From assembly GCA_044228505.1 (NCBI GenBank), contig JBGAUT010000002.1, positions 1 to 64,000 of the forward strand: a DNA stretch of 64,000 bases, written 5' to 3'. The notes under the pieces are model-generated. The model was not told where the DNA came from. It did not search any database and saw only the letters and a list, made by a program, of their open reading frames with translations. This stretch comes from JAEUKA01 sp044228505 (GTDB lineage Bacteria; Myxococcota_A; Polyangia; Palsa-1104; JAEUJZ01). Below, piece after piece: positions 1 through 9,875 of this stretch (positions within the stretch are counted from its first letter, which is position 1; each line of letters starts with the position of its first letter). The translations under genes and the position numbers were made by a program.

Positions 1-949
1 CTGTGCATTTGCCATCCAGTACCAGACCGGCGATTCCTAACGAACCTATGGCGACTCCTGCGACCATCAGGGCACCGCCTCCGATGAGTAGTCCGTACGG
101 CGTTCGCTTGGCTGGCTCTGGCTTGTCTGTGCTGGGGAGCAGCTGCTGAACGGACAAGGTGGGCGTTTCGATGCGTATGGGCGGACTCGGCGGAGGCGGA
201 GTGGCTCCGAGGAGCTGCGTCACGGACTCTCCAGCGCGTAGATCGACCGTCGCCCGGCTGCCACCGTTGTTCCAGGTGAGCTCGTAGTTCCCCTGCGGGA
301 GCCAAACCGGCAGCGGCCGCTCGGGTCGCTTGACCACGACGTACTCCGCTTTGTTGATGTGAAAGGAAAGAGAGTTGTTCGGAAACTGGATCAGCAGGCG
401 TCCATGGGTCGGGCGGACATGCGTTACCAAGCGGTCCCGTCCGGTCAGCGCTTGGTTCAGGGCGAACTGCTGGCGTTCCTTGCCTTTTTGCAGCTTTCCG
501 GTTGGAGCAGGACAGGCCGGCGCGTCATCGGTGAGCGCCACCGGGGATGGTAGTTGGAGCTCAGATGAGGTGGGAACCGCAGCGGGCGCTTGGCTGATAT
601 ACCGCTCATAGGAATTGAGCGCTGAAACGAGCTTCTGACTCGCTGCTTCCCGCTGGTTCTTTTTGAGCAAGATGCGAAACTGATCCTCGTAAACACAGGC
701 CAGTCCGAAGTGAGTCAAATTCAGGCAGTCAGCGTCTTCTCGGCAACAGGAGAGCGCCTTTTGGAGAAACTGCTCACTGCGCAGGAGTCGCGCCTCTACA
801 GGTAGTCTCTGGTCACTGTAGGCCCGCGATCCTTCTCGACGTATTTCGGCCAGGTTGTCACATTCCGCAGCAGGAGTCGGAGTCTCTGCATGTGAGATCA
901 GTGGAGCGCATAGTCCGATACCTAACAGCCATGTCCACAGGTCCCGCAT
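1..949 (-). CDS. Periplasmic TPR/PEGA-like membrane protein, partial at left edge
   Basis: This frame is open from an ATG at 949 to the window edge, so the 3' end is missing. The N-terminus is a signal peptide (about residues 1-21). A Cys-rich helical part follows that looks like a tetratricopeptide region ('SYERYISQAP'). Next comes a PEGA-like beta segment ('LPQGNYELTWNNGG') at about residues 220-255, a Pro-rich linker, and a hydrophobic helix at about 288-312. It starts 6 bp after the stop of the upstream kinase gene on the same strand, so the two are almost certainly co-transcribed. By analogy with the other kinase-partner pairs in the window it may be an envelope partner of that kinase. 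The domain calls are by eye, and the function is inferred from context only. Confidence 0.72.
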   Translation of the reverse strand, partial: MRDLWTWLLGIGLCAPLISHAETPTPAAECDNLAEIRREGSRAYSDQRLPVEARLLRSEQFLQKALSCCREDADCLNLTHFGLACVYEDQFRILLKKNQREAASQKLVSALNSYERYISQAPAAVPTSSELQLPSPVALTDDAPACPAPTGKLQKGKERQQFALNQALTGRDRLVTHVRPTHGRLLIQFPNNSLSFHINKAEYVVVKRPERPLPVWLPQGNYELTWNNGGSRATVDLRAGESVTQLLGATPPPPSPPIRIETPTLSVQQLLPSTDKPEPAKRTPYGLLIGGGALMVAGVAIGSLGIAGLVLDGKCT

Positions 950-955
950 GGTCGA

Positions 956-2248
956 TTACTCCGGATTGAAAAGGTCTTCATCCACCTGCGGTGGCTGATT
1001 TTTTTTGAACTTGGGCTTACGTACTGGCCCTGGGCGTGGCGGTTCTACACGCGGTTTTGCGGGAAGCACGGTCGGTGGTGTGGGCTCTAAGAGCGTTAGG
1101 TCAGGCAACACTCCTAGATCGATGGTCACGGATGCAGGACTGTGCAAGTCCTCAGGGGAAGAACTGCTGGCGTCGTGGGCAGAAGCTGCGACTTTCGGTA
1201 CCGTCGGAATGGATGGGTTGGACTTCGTGGCGTGAATACCAAAGAAGAGTCCAGCGCCGCACAGTGCAAGCACGGTGACTCCGATGAGAATCCGGCTCGT
1301 TAGGTGTCGTTTCTGACGGCGTTCGCTCGGGGAGGGCCCTTGCTCTGCGGTGAGCGCATGGAGGAAATCCTCGATGGTCGGGAAGCGCTGCTCCCGGTCC
1401 TTGTTCATCGCCCGTCCAATCGCAGCCAGTACCGCAGGCGGTAGATCCGTTCGGAGCTGAGAGAGAAACGGTGGTTCCTCACTCAAAATCCGGAAGAAAA
1501 TGGCCTCCCGTGGGTCCGCCGTGGGGTCCACCACGAACGGATGACGGCCTCCCAGTGCTTCATACATCACGACCGCCATCGCCCACTGGTCGGCGCGACC
1601 ATCGATCTGACTCACCTGGCCCCGGACAGCCTCTGGGGCCATGTAGCTGGGCGTTCCGAGCAGAGATCCTTCCACGGTCTGTTGAGACAGCGCGTTTTTG
1701 ATCTTTGAAATCCCGAAGTCCACCAGCTTGACCAGATCGCCACCTTCCGGGCCTTTGCCTGGAACAAGGAAGATGTTGCCTGGCTTGATGTCGCGATGGA
1801 CGACGCCCATCGCATGAGCATCGTGAAGCGCTGCGCAGCACTGCTTGGCGATATCGATCACGGTGGACAGCGGCAGTTTCTTTTCTCGGCGGAGTCGCTT
1901 TTCGAGATCCTCTCCATCGAGTAGCTCCATGACCAAGAACGGGAAGCCCTGATCGATGTCCCGATCGAAGTCGAATACCTTGGCAATGTTCGGGTGGTTG
2001 AGAGCAGCCACTACCCGCGCTTCGTTTTGGAACCTGTGGAAAATGCGAGGATCTTTGGCAAATGTCGAGTGCAGCACCTTGACGGCACAAAGGCCATCGG
2101 TACGAAGGTGACGCGCTCGATACACCGCCCCCATTCCGCCGCTGCCGAGAAGCTCTTCCAGATAGTAGGTGCCACAGAGGGTCTTGCCCACCAGCGGATC
2201 GCTTGGTTTGTCCGGTGGCTTGGCTGAGATCGTCGGTGGGAGGTTCAT
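956..2248 (-). CDS. Transmembrane Ser/Thr protein kinase (Hanks type)
   Basis: A 430-residue PknB-type kinase that phosphorylates proteins on Ser/Thr. Visible motifs are the glycine loop 'LGSGGMGAVY' (34-43), the VAIK lysine K57, the catalytic loop HRDIKPGN (H151, D153), DFG (D177-G179) and the APE motif. A membrane helix at about 319-340 separates the cytoplasmic kinase from a short Pro/Ser-rich tail of about 90 residues, which I do not recognise. All residues needed for catalysis are present, so it should be active. The TPR/PEGA-like gene 6 bp downstream is its probable operon partner. The substrate is unknown. The kinase call is firm. Confidence 0.95.
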   Translation of the reverse strand: MNLPPTISAKPPDKPSDPLVGKTLCGTYYLEELLGSGGMGAVYRARHLRTDGLCAVKVLHSTFAKDPRIFHRFQNEARVVAALNHPNIAKVFDFDRDIDQGFPFLVMELLDGEDLEKRLRREKKLPLSTVIDIAKQCCAALHDAHAMGVVHRDIKPGNIFLVPGKGPEGGDLVKLVDFGISKIKNALSQQTVEGSLLGTPSYMAPEAVRGQVSQIDGRADQWAMAVVMYEALGGRHPFVVDPTADPREAIFFRILSEEPPFLSQLRTDLPPAVLAAIGRAMNKDREQRFPTIEDFLHALTAEQGPSPSERRQKRHLTSRILIGVTVLALCGAGLFFGIHATKSNPSIPTVPKVAASAHDASSSSPEDLHSPASVTIDLGVLPDLTLLEPTPPTVLPAKPRVEPPRPGPVRKPKFKKNQPPQVDEDLFNPE

Positions 2249-2387
2249 GAGACTCGCTGCATCGTCCCCGACCGTCAGTCACACACATAGAGTGCGACGT
2301 GTTCAGCATCGGAACCCGCACGGCCAGATTATCCACAAGCGGGCATCGCGGCAAGCCGAGAGATATCATCCACCGTGCCTCGTCGTC

Positions 2388-4442
2388 TTACTGAGGCCGC
2401 CACCCGGGTAGGGCCCTGCATTTTCCGGCGATGCATCTCTCGTGGGGCTGACAGCAATCTGAGCCACATCGGCGGGTCAGTGGTTCACACAAGAAGTCGG
2501 GGGGTTTGATCGCAGCCCGGCACTGACCGGCGATACAGCGCTCCCCGCTAGCACAGCACTGGTCACCACAACGCAAGGTTCCAAGAGGACAGGGTCGCGG
2601 GCCGTGAGAGCGGCAGGTGCCCTGGACGCAGGATTGGTTGGTCGGGCAGCTTTCGACGGTCCATTGTCCATTGCGGCACAGGGCGGTGGTGCTGGTGCCT
2701 ACGCAGAACGGCGAATCCTGCGCGGTGCATCGTCGATTGACTGGCTTGCAGGTGCCTTGCTCGCAGAGCTGTCCGGGTTGGCAGTCCTCGGTGAGCCACC
2801 TTCCGCCTCGGCAGATTTCGCGGCTGAGTGGGGTTGCGCAGCGGGGCCGATCCGCCGGGCCACATCGCTGGATGGGGGTGGTGCAAAGCCCCTGGTCGCA
2901 GACCTGATTGGCCGGACACTGCTCCACCGTCCACGATCCGCCTGCGCAAAGGCCTCGGCTGCGGCGGTCGATACACACCGGCGGGTCGTGTCCAGTGCAA
3001 GGGAAGGCCTCGCACATGTTGCCAAGGCAGCGCGATGGAGGCAGGCAGTCGATGAGATGCCAGATTCCATCGCGGTCACAGAGCTTGACGGCAAACCCTG
3101 CACAGATCCGATCGCCGGGCGTGCACGGCACCTGACAGCTCCCACCAAGACAACGCTCCGCACCGGTGCAGCGAACCCCGCACGCCCCGCAGCTCGTGAC
3201 AGAGTTCAGCGCAGACTCGCAGCCATTGGCGGGGTTGCCATCGCAGTTGTCAAAGCCGGCGTTGCAAGTCCCCAAAGTACAGGAGCCGCCAGAGCACAGA
3301 GCGGAGGCATTGGGGAAACTACAAGATCTGCCACAAGAGCCGCAGTTGGAGATGGAGGAAAGAGAAGCCTCGCAGCCGTTGGCCGGGTTGCGGTCGCAGT
3401 TGTCAAAGCCGGCGTTGCAAGCTCCCAAAGCACAGGAACCGCTAGAGCACAAAGCGGAGGCATTGGGGAAACTACAAGACTTGCCACAAGAGCCGCAGTT
3501 GGAGATGGAGGAAACAGGAGTCTCGCAGCCGTTGGCGGAGTTGCGGTCGCAGTTGTCAAAGCCGGCGTTGCAAGCCCCCAAAGCACAGGAACCGCTGGAG
3601 CACAGAGCGGAGGCATTGGGGAAACTGCAAGACCTGCCACAAGAGCCGCAGTTGGAGATGGAGGAAACAGGAGTCTCGCAGCCGTTGGCGGAGTTGCCGT
3701 CGCAGTTGCCAAAGCCGGCGTTGCAAGCCCCCAAAGCACAGGAGCCGCTAGAGCACAGAGCGGAGGCATTGGGGAAGCTGCAAGACCTGCCACAAGAGCC
3801 GCAGTTGGAGATGGTATTGATGGGAGTCTCGCAGCCGTCAGTGGGATTGTTGTTACAATCTTTGAATCCAGCCGGGCAGCCCTGACATTGATTGTTTACG
3901 CAGCTTGTGCCACCAGCACAGGCCGCACAGACACAACCATTCGGGTAACCTATTAGCTCTCCGCAGCGATTGGTGCATAGTGCCTGGCATCCCGACAGGT
4001 AGAGCCCATCTTGACCCATTGGCAATTGGCAGTTTGGACACTGGTGTGTATATGTAGAAAAATTCTCTGTGTGAGAGCTTTGCGCAACGGTGATACCGCT
4101 TGCTTGGAGCTTGGCAGTAAGTATTAATTTTATAGTATATGATCCAGAGTTAAGCGGAAGATTGACCGTTAAATGAGTTGTGTTTGGGCTGGATTGAGAT
4201 GAGCAATCCAGGACGCTAGCGCCACCGATTTCAATTTTTGGATAGATGTTGATGCCGCTTGCGCTGTCTGCTCCTGGCGTATTCCAGATATTCTGAAAGG
4301 TGACCTTGTAGCAACCTTCTGTGCCGAAGGTACAAAGTTGGAGATTGCACTGCGGCGTCTGAGTTTGAGCCGGTCGGACCGGGCATAAATACAGAGCGAT
4401 CAGTGTCGATATGACGATAGGCCAGAACAACCTGTTACGCAT
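2388..4442 (-). CDS. Secreted Cys-rich tandem-repeat protein
   Basis: A 684-residue secreted protein with a signal peptide (about residues 1-28). An N-terminal beta-rich region comes first, then five copies of a 51-residue, roughly eight-cysteine repeat (core 'NCGSCGRSCSFPNASALC', ending 'NCDGNSANGCE'). The C-terminal part has further Cys modules of the type 'GERCIAGQC'. Such Cys repeats are common in Myxococcota and other delta-proteobacterial surface proteins and are expected to be disulfide-bonded outside the cell. The repeats are nearly identical at DNA level. The gene lies 60 bp downstream of the VWG-repeat lipoprotein on the same strand, so it may be the last gene of that operon. No enzymatic motif was seen. 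Confidence 0.85.
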   Translation of the reverse strand: MRNRLFWPIVISTLIALYLCPVRPAQTQTPQCNLQLCTFGTEGCYKVTFQNIWNTPGADSASGINIYPKIEIGGASVLDCSSQSSPNTTHLTVNLPLNSGSYTIKLILTAKLQASGITVAQSSHTENFSTYTHQCPNCQLPMGQDGLYLSGCQALCTNRCGELIGYPNGCVCAACAGGTSCVNNQCQGCPAGFKDCNNNPTDGCETPINTISNCGSCGRSCSFPNASALCSSGSCALGACNAGFGNCDGNSANGCETPVSSISNCGSCGRSCSFPNASALCSSGSCALGACNAGFDNCDRNSANGCETPVSSISNCGSCGKSCSFPNASALCSSGSCALGACNAGFDNCDRNPANGCEASLSSISNCGSCGRSCSFPNASALCSGGSCTLGTCNAGFDNCDGNPANGCESALNSVTSCGACGVRCTGAERCLGGSCQVPCTPGDRICAGFAVKLCDRDGIWHLIDCLPPSRCLGNMCEAFPCTGHDPPVCIDRRSRGLCAGGSWTVEQCPANQVCDQGLCTTPIQRCGPADRPRCATPLSREICRGGRWLTEDCQPGQLCEQGTCKPVNRRCTAQDSPFCVGTSTTALCRNGQWTVESCPTNQSCVQGTCRSHGPRPCPLGTLRCGDQCCASGERCIAGQCRAAIKPPDFLCEPLTRRCGSDCCQPHERCIAGKCRALPGWRPQ
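3218..3832 (-). repeat. 153-bp tandem repeat inside the Cys-rich gene
   Basis: The anchor 'cgcagcc' recurs at 3218, 3371, 3524, 3677 and 3830, an exact 153-bp period (51 codons), with high base identity between units. Every frame stays open across the array, which creates long spurious reading frames on both strands. Confidence 0.93.
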
Positions 4443-4502
4443 GTATCGATATCTCCGTGTGAGCCTTTTTCCAAGGTCTGTGGCTTGTAGCTTTTAGAAA
4501 AG

Positions 4503-6962
4503 CTACGGGATTCGTCGCAAGATGGTGCCCTTGGTCCCAACAGTCCAGATGCTGCTGGCATCGCTAGTGCCCGCAATTCTGTTGAGAGTCTGTGTAGTTC
4601 CAGTCTCTTCGAACTTGAGATCAGTGAACTGAGATCCATCGGAGCGCAGCACGAAACCGGCGGCTCCAGCCAGAAACACGGTGCCAGCACCAGTTCCCCA
4701 CACTGCAAGCAGATCCTGGGCCTTGGCAATCTCTGTGGCTGTAGACCCGTTCGCCCAGTTGGTACCCTGGCGACGGAGCACGCTGTGCGTTGTGCCGACC
4801 GCCCAGGCATCGCCAGAGCTTGCCCAGACCGCGTTCAGCGGACCCACGGACGGCGCTCCCGAATCAGTGCTCCAGGTCGTGCCCATGGACGTCATGACCA
4901 CGCTCTGTGTTGCGGACTGCTTTCCGACGGCCCAGATCTGTGAGCCGCCGCCCCAGATTCCTTCAAGCGCAAGGACTCCGCCAAGCTGCTGTTTGCTCCA
5001 GGTTTGGCCATCAAAATGACGCAGATAATTATTCGGACCCACCGCCCACAGGTCACTGGCAGAAGTACCCCACAGTGCCCGGGTTCCGGTTCCGCTGGCC
5101 GTGAGAGTATCCACAACTTTCCACTGTGGTGCTTGTGGATCGGTTACGGACAGACGCCAGATGCTGTTATCGGCGACCCCAAGATAGAGCTGTCCTCCGA
5201 TGCCCCAGATAGTATTTAGGATGGTATTCGCCGGTAGGTTCGATAGCTTGGACCAGCTCGTGCCATCCCAGCGTAGCGCGAGGTTGCTGCCTACCGCATA
5301 GGCGACTCCCGCGTCCACATAAAGACCAAGCAGCTCCCTAATCTCACCTCGACTTGAGGGAATCCACACTCCGGAGGTTCGGGAAGCGAGCAGGCCAGCG
5401 TCTCCGACGATCCAAGGGGTGGCCGGCAGGCCTTGGGAGACTCCGTAGATTGTGCCATCACCAAATTTTTCTTGGGTCCACACACCACCTTGAAGGTGCC
5501 AAAGAAGGCCAGCGGTGCCAGCAATCCACACTTCATTGCCACTACCCCACACCGCATAGAGCAGCGCATTCGCAGAGTTTGGGAGAGTCTCTCGCTTCCA
5601 GGTGCCTTGGGAGAGGTGCAGAACTTCGGGGGAACCCGTTAGGGTATAGCCAACGATCCAGACTTCGCTGGAGCTTGCGGCCCAGACCGATTGGAGAGAG
5701 CCAGAAGGAGTCGGATTTAGGCTGCTTCCCCACACCACCTTGCTCCAACTGGCGGCGGCTGCATCCAGATTGACCCCGTGAACGGCGAGGCCACTGTCGC
5801 CAACGGCCCATGCCTCGGTGCCGATTCCGGACACCGAACGGAGTCCTTGGTTCAGCGTGCTCCCGACATTGTCTTCGGACCAGGTTCCCGAGGTTCCGCT
5901 CTTGGTGCGCCGGTAGATGAACAGATTGCCAACGGCGACGGCAACGGAGCCATCTGTTCCGCCGCAACCCCATACCGACCGAAGGTCTGCTCCGGCCATG
6001 CTGGGAGCCAGAGCGCGCTGCGAAAAGACCGCGCCAGATGCCGTTCCGTCAAACAGAACGGGCTGGGGCTTGAGCGTGCTCTCATCTATTCCTGTTCCTG
6101 CGACCAGCATCTGTCCGTTTGCACACATCGACAACCCGCTGAGGTTGGCGCTTGTTCCCAAGCGCACGGGGAGCCATTCGCCGTTGACGAGGTGGAGGAG
6201 GGTGCCGTGATCTCCTGCGGCCCAGACTTGTTTGCCGTCGCTGCTGACCTGCACGGCTTTCAGATGATTCCCTTGCGGCAGCGGGTTGTCCCAGCACCAG
6301 CGAGTACCGGAGTCTGCGGTGCAGATCTTGGGGGCGAAGTGGGCGACGATCGGCTGCTGGAGGGGCAACTGGACAGTGCAGGTCGTCTCGGTTCCGCTGC
6401 AGACTCCCTCCCAACCTAGGAAGTAGGAATCGGGCTCCGACACCGCGCTGAGTTGAACGGCTCCCAGGGGAAAATCGGCGCTGCATTTTTGGCCGCATTC
6501 GACGGGACCACCCGGCCTTGGGAGTGAGTAAACGGTACCTTTTCCGGTGCCGGTCTTTTGTACCGACAGCGAACACTGCGGACCATCGAGTCGGCTGAGA
6601 TCAATTTGAACCGGATAATAGGGTCGGCCATCGTGAAAGCTGGTCAGCCCTCCCTGATCGAGATTGACACTGGCTGCACCGACGGCAATGGCACACTGGA
6701 TCGGAAGCTGACCGCGCACCGCCAAGTCGAAGGTTCCCTTGGTGTCCGCAGGCAGCTCTAGCGCAAAAAAGCTACGGCTGGCTCCGCGAAACTGCTCGGT
6801 CTTTTGAAGGACTCCGTTTAGCGTGGGGGCGACTTCAACAAACTCGATGTCATCACTGACTCCATTGACGGTGACTGCGATGAGCAGGGTCTCTGGTGGG
6901 CCGCAGCCGATGGTCAGCAGGACTCCGAGCAATGTAGCGAGCAGCGCGCAGTGCTTGTTCAT
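4503..6962 (-). CDS. Surface lipoprotein with InlB-like repeat and VWG-type repeats
   Basis: An 819-residue lipoprotein. The signal peptide ends in the lipobox 'LLTIGC' (Cys at about residue 20). Residues about 25-130 form an N-terminal beta domain. A Cys-flanked bacterial (InlB/Flg_new-like) repeat follows at about 135-215. From about 225 to the end there are many copies of a short motif of the type 'VWAAG...GTLLH', 'VWGCGG', 'DLWAVG', probably blades of a beta-propeller. The start lies 4 bp after the stop of the upstream TPR/InlB-like gene, and that gene overlaps the kinase gene by 1 bp, so the three form one operon. The protein at 57824-60259 has the same architecture. I infer an outer-membrane sensor or adhesin role; no ligand is visible. 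Confidence 0.85.
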   Translation of the reverse strand: MNKHCALLATLLGVLLTIGCGPPETLLIAVTVNGVSDDIEFVEVAPTLNGVLQKTEQFRGASRSFFALELPADTKGTFDLAVRGQLPIQCAIAVGAASVNLDQGGLTSFHDGRPYYPVQIDLSRLDGPQCSLSVQKTGTGKGTVYSLPRPGGPVECGQKCSADFPLGAVQLSAVSEPDSYFLGWEGVCSGTETTCTVQLPLQQPIVAHFAPKICTADSGTRWCWDNPLPQGNHLKAVQVSSDGKQVWAAGDHGTLLHLVNGEWLPVRLGTSANLSGLSMCANGQMLVAGTGIDESTLKPQPVLFDGTASGAVFSQRALAPSMAGADLRSVWGCGGTDGSVAVAVGNLFIYRRTKSGTSGTWSEDNVGSTLNQGLRSVSGIGTEAWAVGDSGLAVHGVNLDAAAASWSKVVWGSSLNPTPSGSLQSVWAASSSEVWIVGYTLTGSPEVLHLSQGTWKRETLPNSANALLYAVWGSGNEVWIAGTAGLLWHLQGGVWTQEKFGDGTIYGVSQGLPATPWIVGDAGLLASRTSGVWIPSSRGEIRELLGLYVDAGVAYAVGSNLALRWDGTSWSKLSNLPANTILNTIWGIGGQLYLGVADNSIWRLSVTDPQAPQWKVVDTLTASGTGTRALWGTSASDLWAVGPNNYLRHFDGQTWSKQQLGGVLALEGIWGGGSQIWAVGKQSATQSVVMTSMGTTWSTDSGAPSVGPLNAVWASSGDAWAVGTTHSVLRRQGTNWANGSTATEIAKAQDLLAVWGTGAGTVFLAGAAGFVLRSDGSQFTDLKFEETGTTQTLNRIAGTSDASSIWTVGTKGTILRRIP

Positions 6963-6966
6963 TGAA

Positions 6967-8181
6967 TTACCTCACACTCCGAATGTCGGAAGGAATGGGA
7001 CGGAGGGCCGCCGCAGTACCAATTCCAACGGTCGTCGCCACCACGGCAGTGCCACCAGCCACGAGGGTCCATACCCACCACTTGGCCTCTGTTTTTTTGC
7101 GAAACGCGGCGGTGACCGAGCGGTCTTGCGAAAGGGACAGCAGACAGGATTTCCCCTGACAGTCCCCCAAAAAACCAACAAATCGCGAGCTTGAAGTGGG
7201 CTTTGGCAAGAGCTGGACCTCGGGACGACCGGCAATGCGCAGCGTGCACGGCTCGCTGGGCCCACAACGGAGATCCTCGCGACCACTGCCTTTCACCACA
7301 ATCGCACCGCTACCATCCCCCTGCGTTGTGATGTTGAGCACCGCACGGGGCAGAAAGGTTGCCGATAGCGCGATGGGTCCGCTGGGAGTCAGCTCGCAGC
7401 GGGCGGGAGCTGGTTCGCCCGGCGCTGATGGGACGGAGGAGGCCGCTTGCGGACAACCGCCGTGCCACTGTGCGACATAGGTGCCTTCATCGGCCACGGC
7501 TTCGACCACAAGGGGTGAACCCAGCGTGACATGGAGATCACAACCTCGGTCCGTGGCGCTGCGGCACAGCTCTTCTTGATTGCGAAGTCGAAGTTTGATG
7601 GCACCACTCCCAGATACCGAGAGCTTGAGTACGGTCTCTTCGCTCTGAATCTTGGTGGCTTCATCGAGGAAGCGTTTGCGATTGGTATCGACCGGAAGTC
7701 CCAATTCCTGAACGTACTTGTCGATTTCATCCAGCTTTTCGATCGAACGGATCACGGCGCTGCGCGACTTCTGGGCATGCGCAATGCGCACACTCCCAAC
7801 CCCTTGCTGGCTCAGCTTCAGATGTGCGATTCCGCTTAGAAACAGCATCAGCCCGAGATCGCGCTGCACGAACTGTGGATTTTTGCCCGGAAAGTCGAGT
7901 GCTGCGACGGCGTCTAGCCGGGAAATGGTCTGCTCGGCGAGCTGAGTGACCCGCTCTAGCTGACCCGCTTTCCACGCGATCAGCGTTTCCGCAAAGAGCT
8001 GGAGCGCTTTCTGGTATTCCTCTGGTTGCGGGGGCACGGGCTTGACGGTCGCCTTGCCGCTGGTCGGAGCAGCCCGCTGGGCCACAGCCTTGGGAATCGG
8101 CGTGGAAAACTGCGCCGCCACCAAGAAACCGAAACAGAGACAGAATCGATGTCGCATGGGCACGATGGTTACACTCCGCAT
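6967..8181 (-). CDS. Periplasmic TPR/InlB-like-repeat protein with C-terminal TM
   Basis: About 404 residues. I chose the ATG at 8181 because it overlaps the upstream kinase stop as TGATG, typical of translational coupling; an ATG at 8157 is the alternative. A signal peptide is followed by a helical TPR-like region (about 45-170). Two Cys-containing beta repeats of the InlB/Flg_new kind come next, the second ending 'FVGFLGDCQGKSC', and then a hydrophobic helix (about 370-392). It sits between a kinase and a VWG-repeat lipoprotein that carries the same InlB-like repeat. A link between the surface lipoprotein and the kinase is plausible but inferred. Confidence 0.8.
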   Translation of the reverse strand: MRSVTIVPMRHRFCLCFGFLVAAQFSTPIPKAVAQRAAPTSGKATVKPVPPQPEEYQKALQLFAETLIAWKAGQLERVTQLAEQTISRLDAVAALDFPGKNPQFVQRDLGLMLFLSGIAHLKLSQQGVGSVRIAHAQKSRSAVIRSIEKLDEIDKYVQELGLPVDTNRKRFLDEATKIQSEETVLKLSVSGSGAIKLRLRNQEELCRSATDRGCDLHVTLGSPLVVEAVADEGTYVAQWHGGCPQAASSVPSAPGEPAPARCELTPSGPIALSATFLPRAVLNITTQGDGSGAIVVKGSGREDLRCGPSEPCTLRIAGRPEVQLLPKPTSSSRFVGFLGDCQGKSCLLSLSQDRSVTAAFRKKTEAKWWVWTLVAGGTAVVATTVGIGTAAALRPIPSDIRSVR

Positions 8182-9731
8182 CAATACACCGGGATCAGAG
8201 AGACGGTCCGGCTCTCGCTGTGACTGAGATCGAAGATCAGCTCCTTGGCCACAAATCCAGCGCGCTCCAGTCGAATGCCTGCGGACCGACCGGGCTCGAT
8301 GGAGACGACGCACTTCCAAGGCGTGACCGCGGGGGGCGCGTTCAGACATCGCAGACCGCGCAGTGGAACCACGCTGACCTCTGTTTGCTTGGTCTGAACC
8401 GACAGAGAAATCGTCTTGGGAGCGCTGGTACTTGCGGAACTGTGGGCACTGCTCGCCGGCTTCGGGGGGCTTGGAGTCTGTGGCAGTGGCTGCACGGGTT
8501 CGTTGCGAACGATCACCGCCGGGGTCGTGACCGGGACCGCAGACTGGGCCGCCACGGCAAAGTCGAGTAGCTCGGACGTCCCAGAAGTCTTGGGGGTCGC
8601 AACCGGCTTGGGCGCGGCATGCCAGCGCCACCACGCGAGCGCACCGCCTCCCAGCACAACCACCCCCAATAGCAAGAACCCGACCCACAGTCGTTTGTGT
8701 GTCGAACTCGGCCTGGTGGCGGCCACGACCTGTGGAGCGGTTGCGTCATTGGCCGCTCGGGCGACTGGGGGAATGGGCTCCAATTGATGCACGGAGGGCG
8801 TCGATGGACTAAAGCTGCTGCGGATGGTTGGAGGAACCGGCTGTTCCCGTGGCGTGGAGTGGTTGGGAAGCGTCGGCACATGCGCGCCAATTCGTTGCAA
8901 GTCGAGGACCACGCTGCTCATCCGTGGCCGCTGTTCCCGGTCCTTGCGGAGCATCCGCTGAATCAAGTCGATCAGGGCTTCGGGCGCAGCTTCCACCAAG
9001 GTGGCCAGAGGGGCTGGTTCCTTCCGGACGTGCTGTTCGCAGATCTCGAACTCATCACGGCCCTCGAAAGGAGGCCTTCCAGCCAGCATTTGGTACAGGA
9101 TGATCCCGAGCGAATACACATCCGACCGATCATCGACATCTGCGGCATTCCGACACTGCTCGGGAGACATGTAGAGCGGGGTTCCCATCATCGAGTGGGC
9201 AACCGTGCCGCTGTGTCGCCGTGCCTGTCCGGCCAGCTTGGCGATCCCGAAGTCGAGCAGCTTGGTCCGCAGATTGCCGCGACCACTGGAATCCTCCAGT
9301 AGCATCACGTTGTCCGGCTTGAGGTCGCGGTGGACGATCCCTTTTTCGTGAGCGGCGGCGAGCGGTTCTGCGACCAAAATCGCGATGTTGACCAACTCTG
9401 CAACTGGAAGCTTGCCACTGCCATGGCGCAGACGAGCACCGAGGGTCTCGCCTTTCAGATACTCCATCACAATGTAGGCCGTGCCGTCCGGCATCCGTCC
9501 GTAGTCGGAGATCTGCACCAGGCCCGGATGATCCGCTAAGTTGACGGCCCGCGCCTCATCAAGAAACCGTGCCGCAAACGCTGGATCTTTCGCAAACTCT
9601 GGATGGAGGACTTTGATGGCGACGTGACGATCGATTTCTTTGTGAATCGCTTCAAAAACCGCCCCCATTCCCCCTTCGCCCAGCTTGCGGAGGACTCGAT
9701 ACGGTCCAATTTCGGTGTCAGGCCCGATCAT
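8181..9731 (-). CDS. Transmembrane Ser/Thr protein kinase (module A kinase)
   Basis: A 516-residue Hanks-type kinase. Motifs: glycine loop 'LGEGGMGAVF' (17-26), K40 of VAIK, HRDLKPDN (H134, D136), DFG (D160-G162) and 'MGTPLYMSPEQ'. A Pro-rich juxtamembrane segment leads to a membrane helix at about 348-367. The C-terminal extracytoplasmic part of about 150 residues has a Pro/Ser-rich linker and a small beta domain ('CLNAPPAVTPWKC') that resembles a PEGA domain. It is the first gene of a coupled operon with the TPR/InlB-like and lipoprotein genes. Its kinase domain is a close paralogue of the broken kinase at 54832-57127 (both share 'NEARAVNL'/'DEARAVNL', 'MPDGTAYIVME' and 'GIVHRDLKPD'). Confidence 0.95.
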   Translation of the reverse strand: MIGPDTEIGPYRVLRKLGEGGMGAVFEAIHKEIDRHVAIKVLHPEFAKDPAFAARFLDEARAVNLADHPGLVQISDYGRMPDGTAYIVMEYLKGETLGARLRHGSGKLPVAELVNIAILVAEPLAAAHEKGIVHRDLKPDNVMLLEDSSGRGNLRTKLLDFGIAKLAGQARRHSGTVAHSMMGTPLYMSPEQCRNAADVDDRSDVYSLGIILYQMLAGRPPFEGRDEFEICEQHVRKEPAPLATLVEAAPEALIDLIQRMLRKDREQRPRMSSVVLDLQRIGAHVPTLPNHSTPREQPVPPTIRSSFSPSTPSVHQLEPIPPVARAANDATAPQVVAATRPSSTHKRLWVGFLLLGVVVLGGGALAWWRWHAAPKPVATPKTSGTSELLDFAVAAQSAVPVTTPAVIVRNEPVQPLPQTPSPPKPASSAHSSASTSAPKTISLSVQTKQTEVSVVPLRGLRCLNAPPAVTPWKCVVSIEPGRSAGIRLERAGFVAKELIFDLSHSESRTVSLIPVY

Positions 9732-9875
9732 TTATTTCCACTACCACTAATCAAGTCACTCGAGGTCGAAATCGCAACAGATATGCCTAATATTCTATGC
9801 CAGAACGACCTGGCGTTTGTCCTCGTGAATGAACAGGTTAAATAGGTAGGTTGTACGTGTCTGCCGCCGGTTCGA

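Noticed and set aside
2604..3956. Long plus-strand reading frame (450 codons) and other frames opposite the Cys-rich gene
   Set aside because: They arise because the 153-bp repeat is a multiple of three and stop-poor in several frames. Only the minus-strand protein has a signal peptide and conserved Cys pattern.
8182..8688. Upstream extension of the TPR/InlB-like gene to 8688
   Set aside because: It would overlap the kinase coding region by about 500 bp; the TGATG start at 8181 gives a signal peptide.
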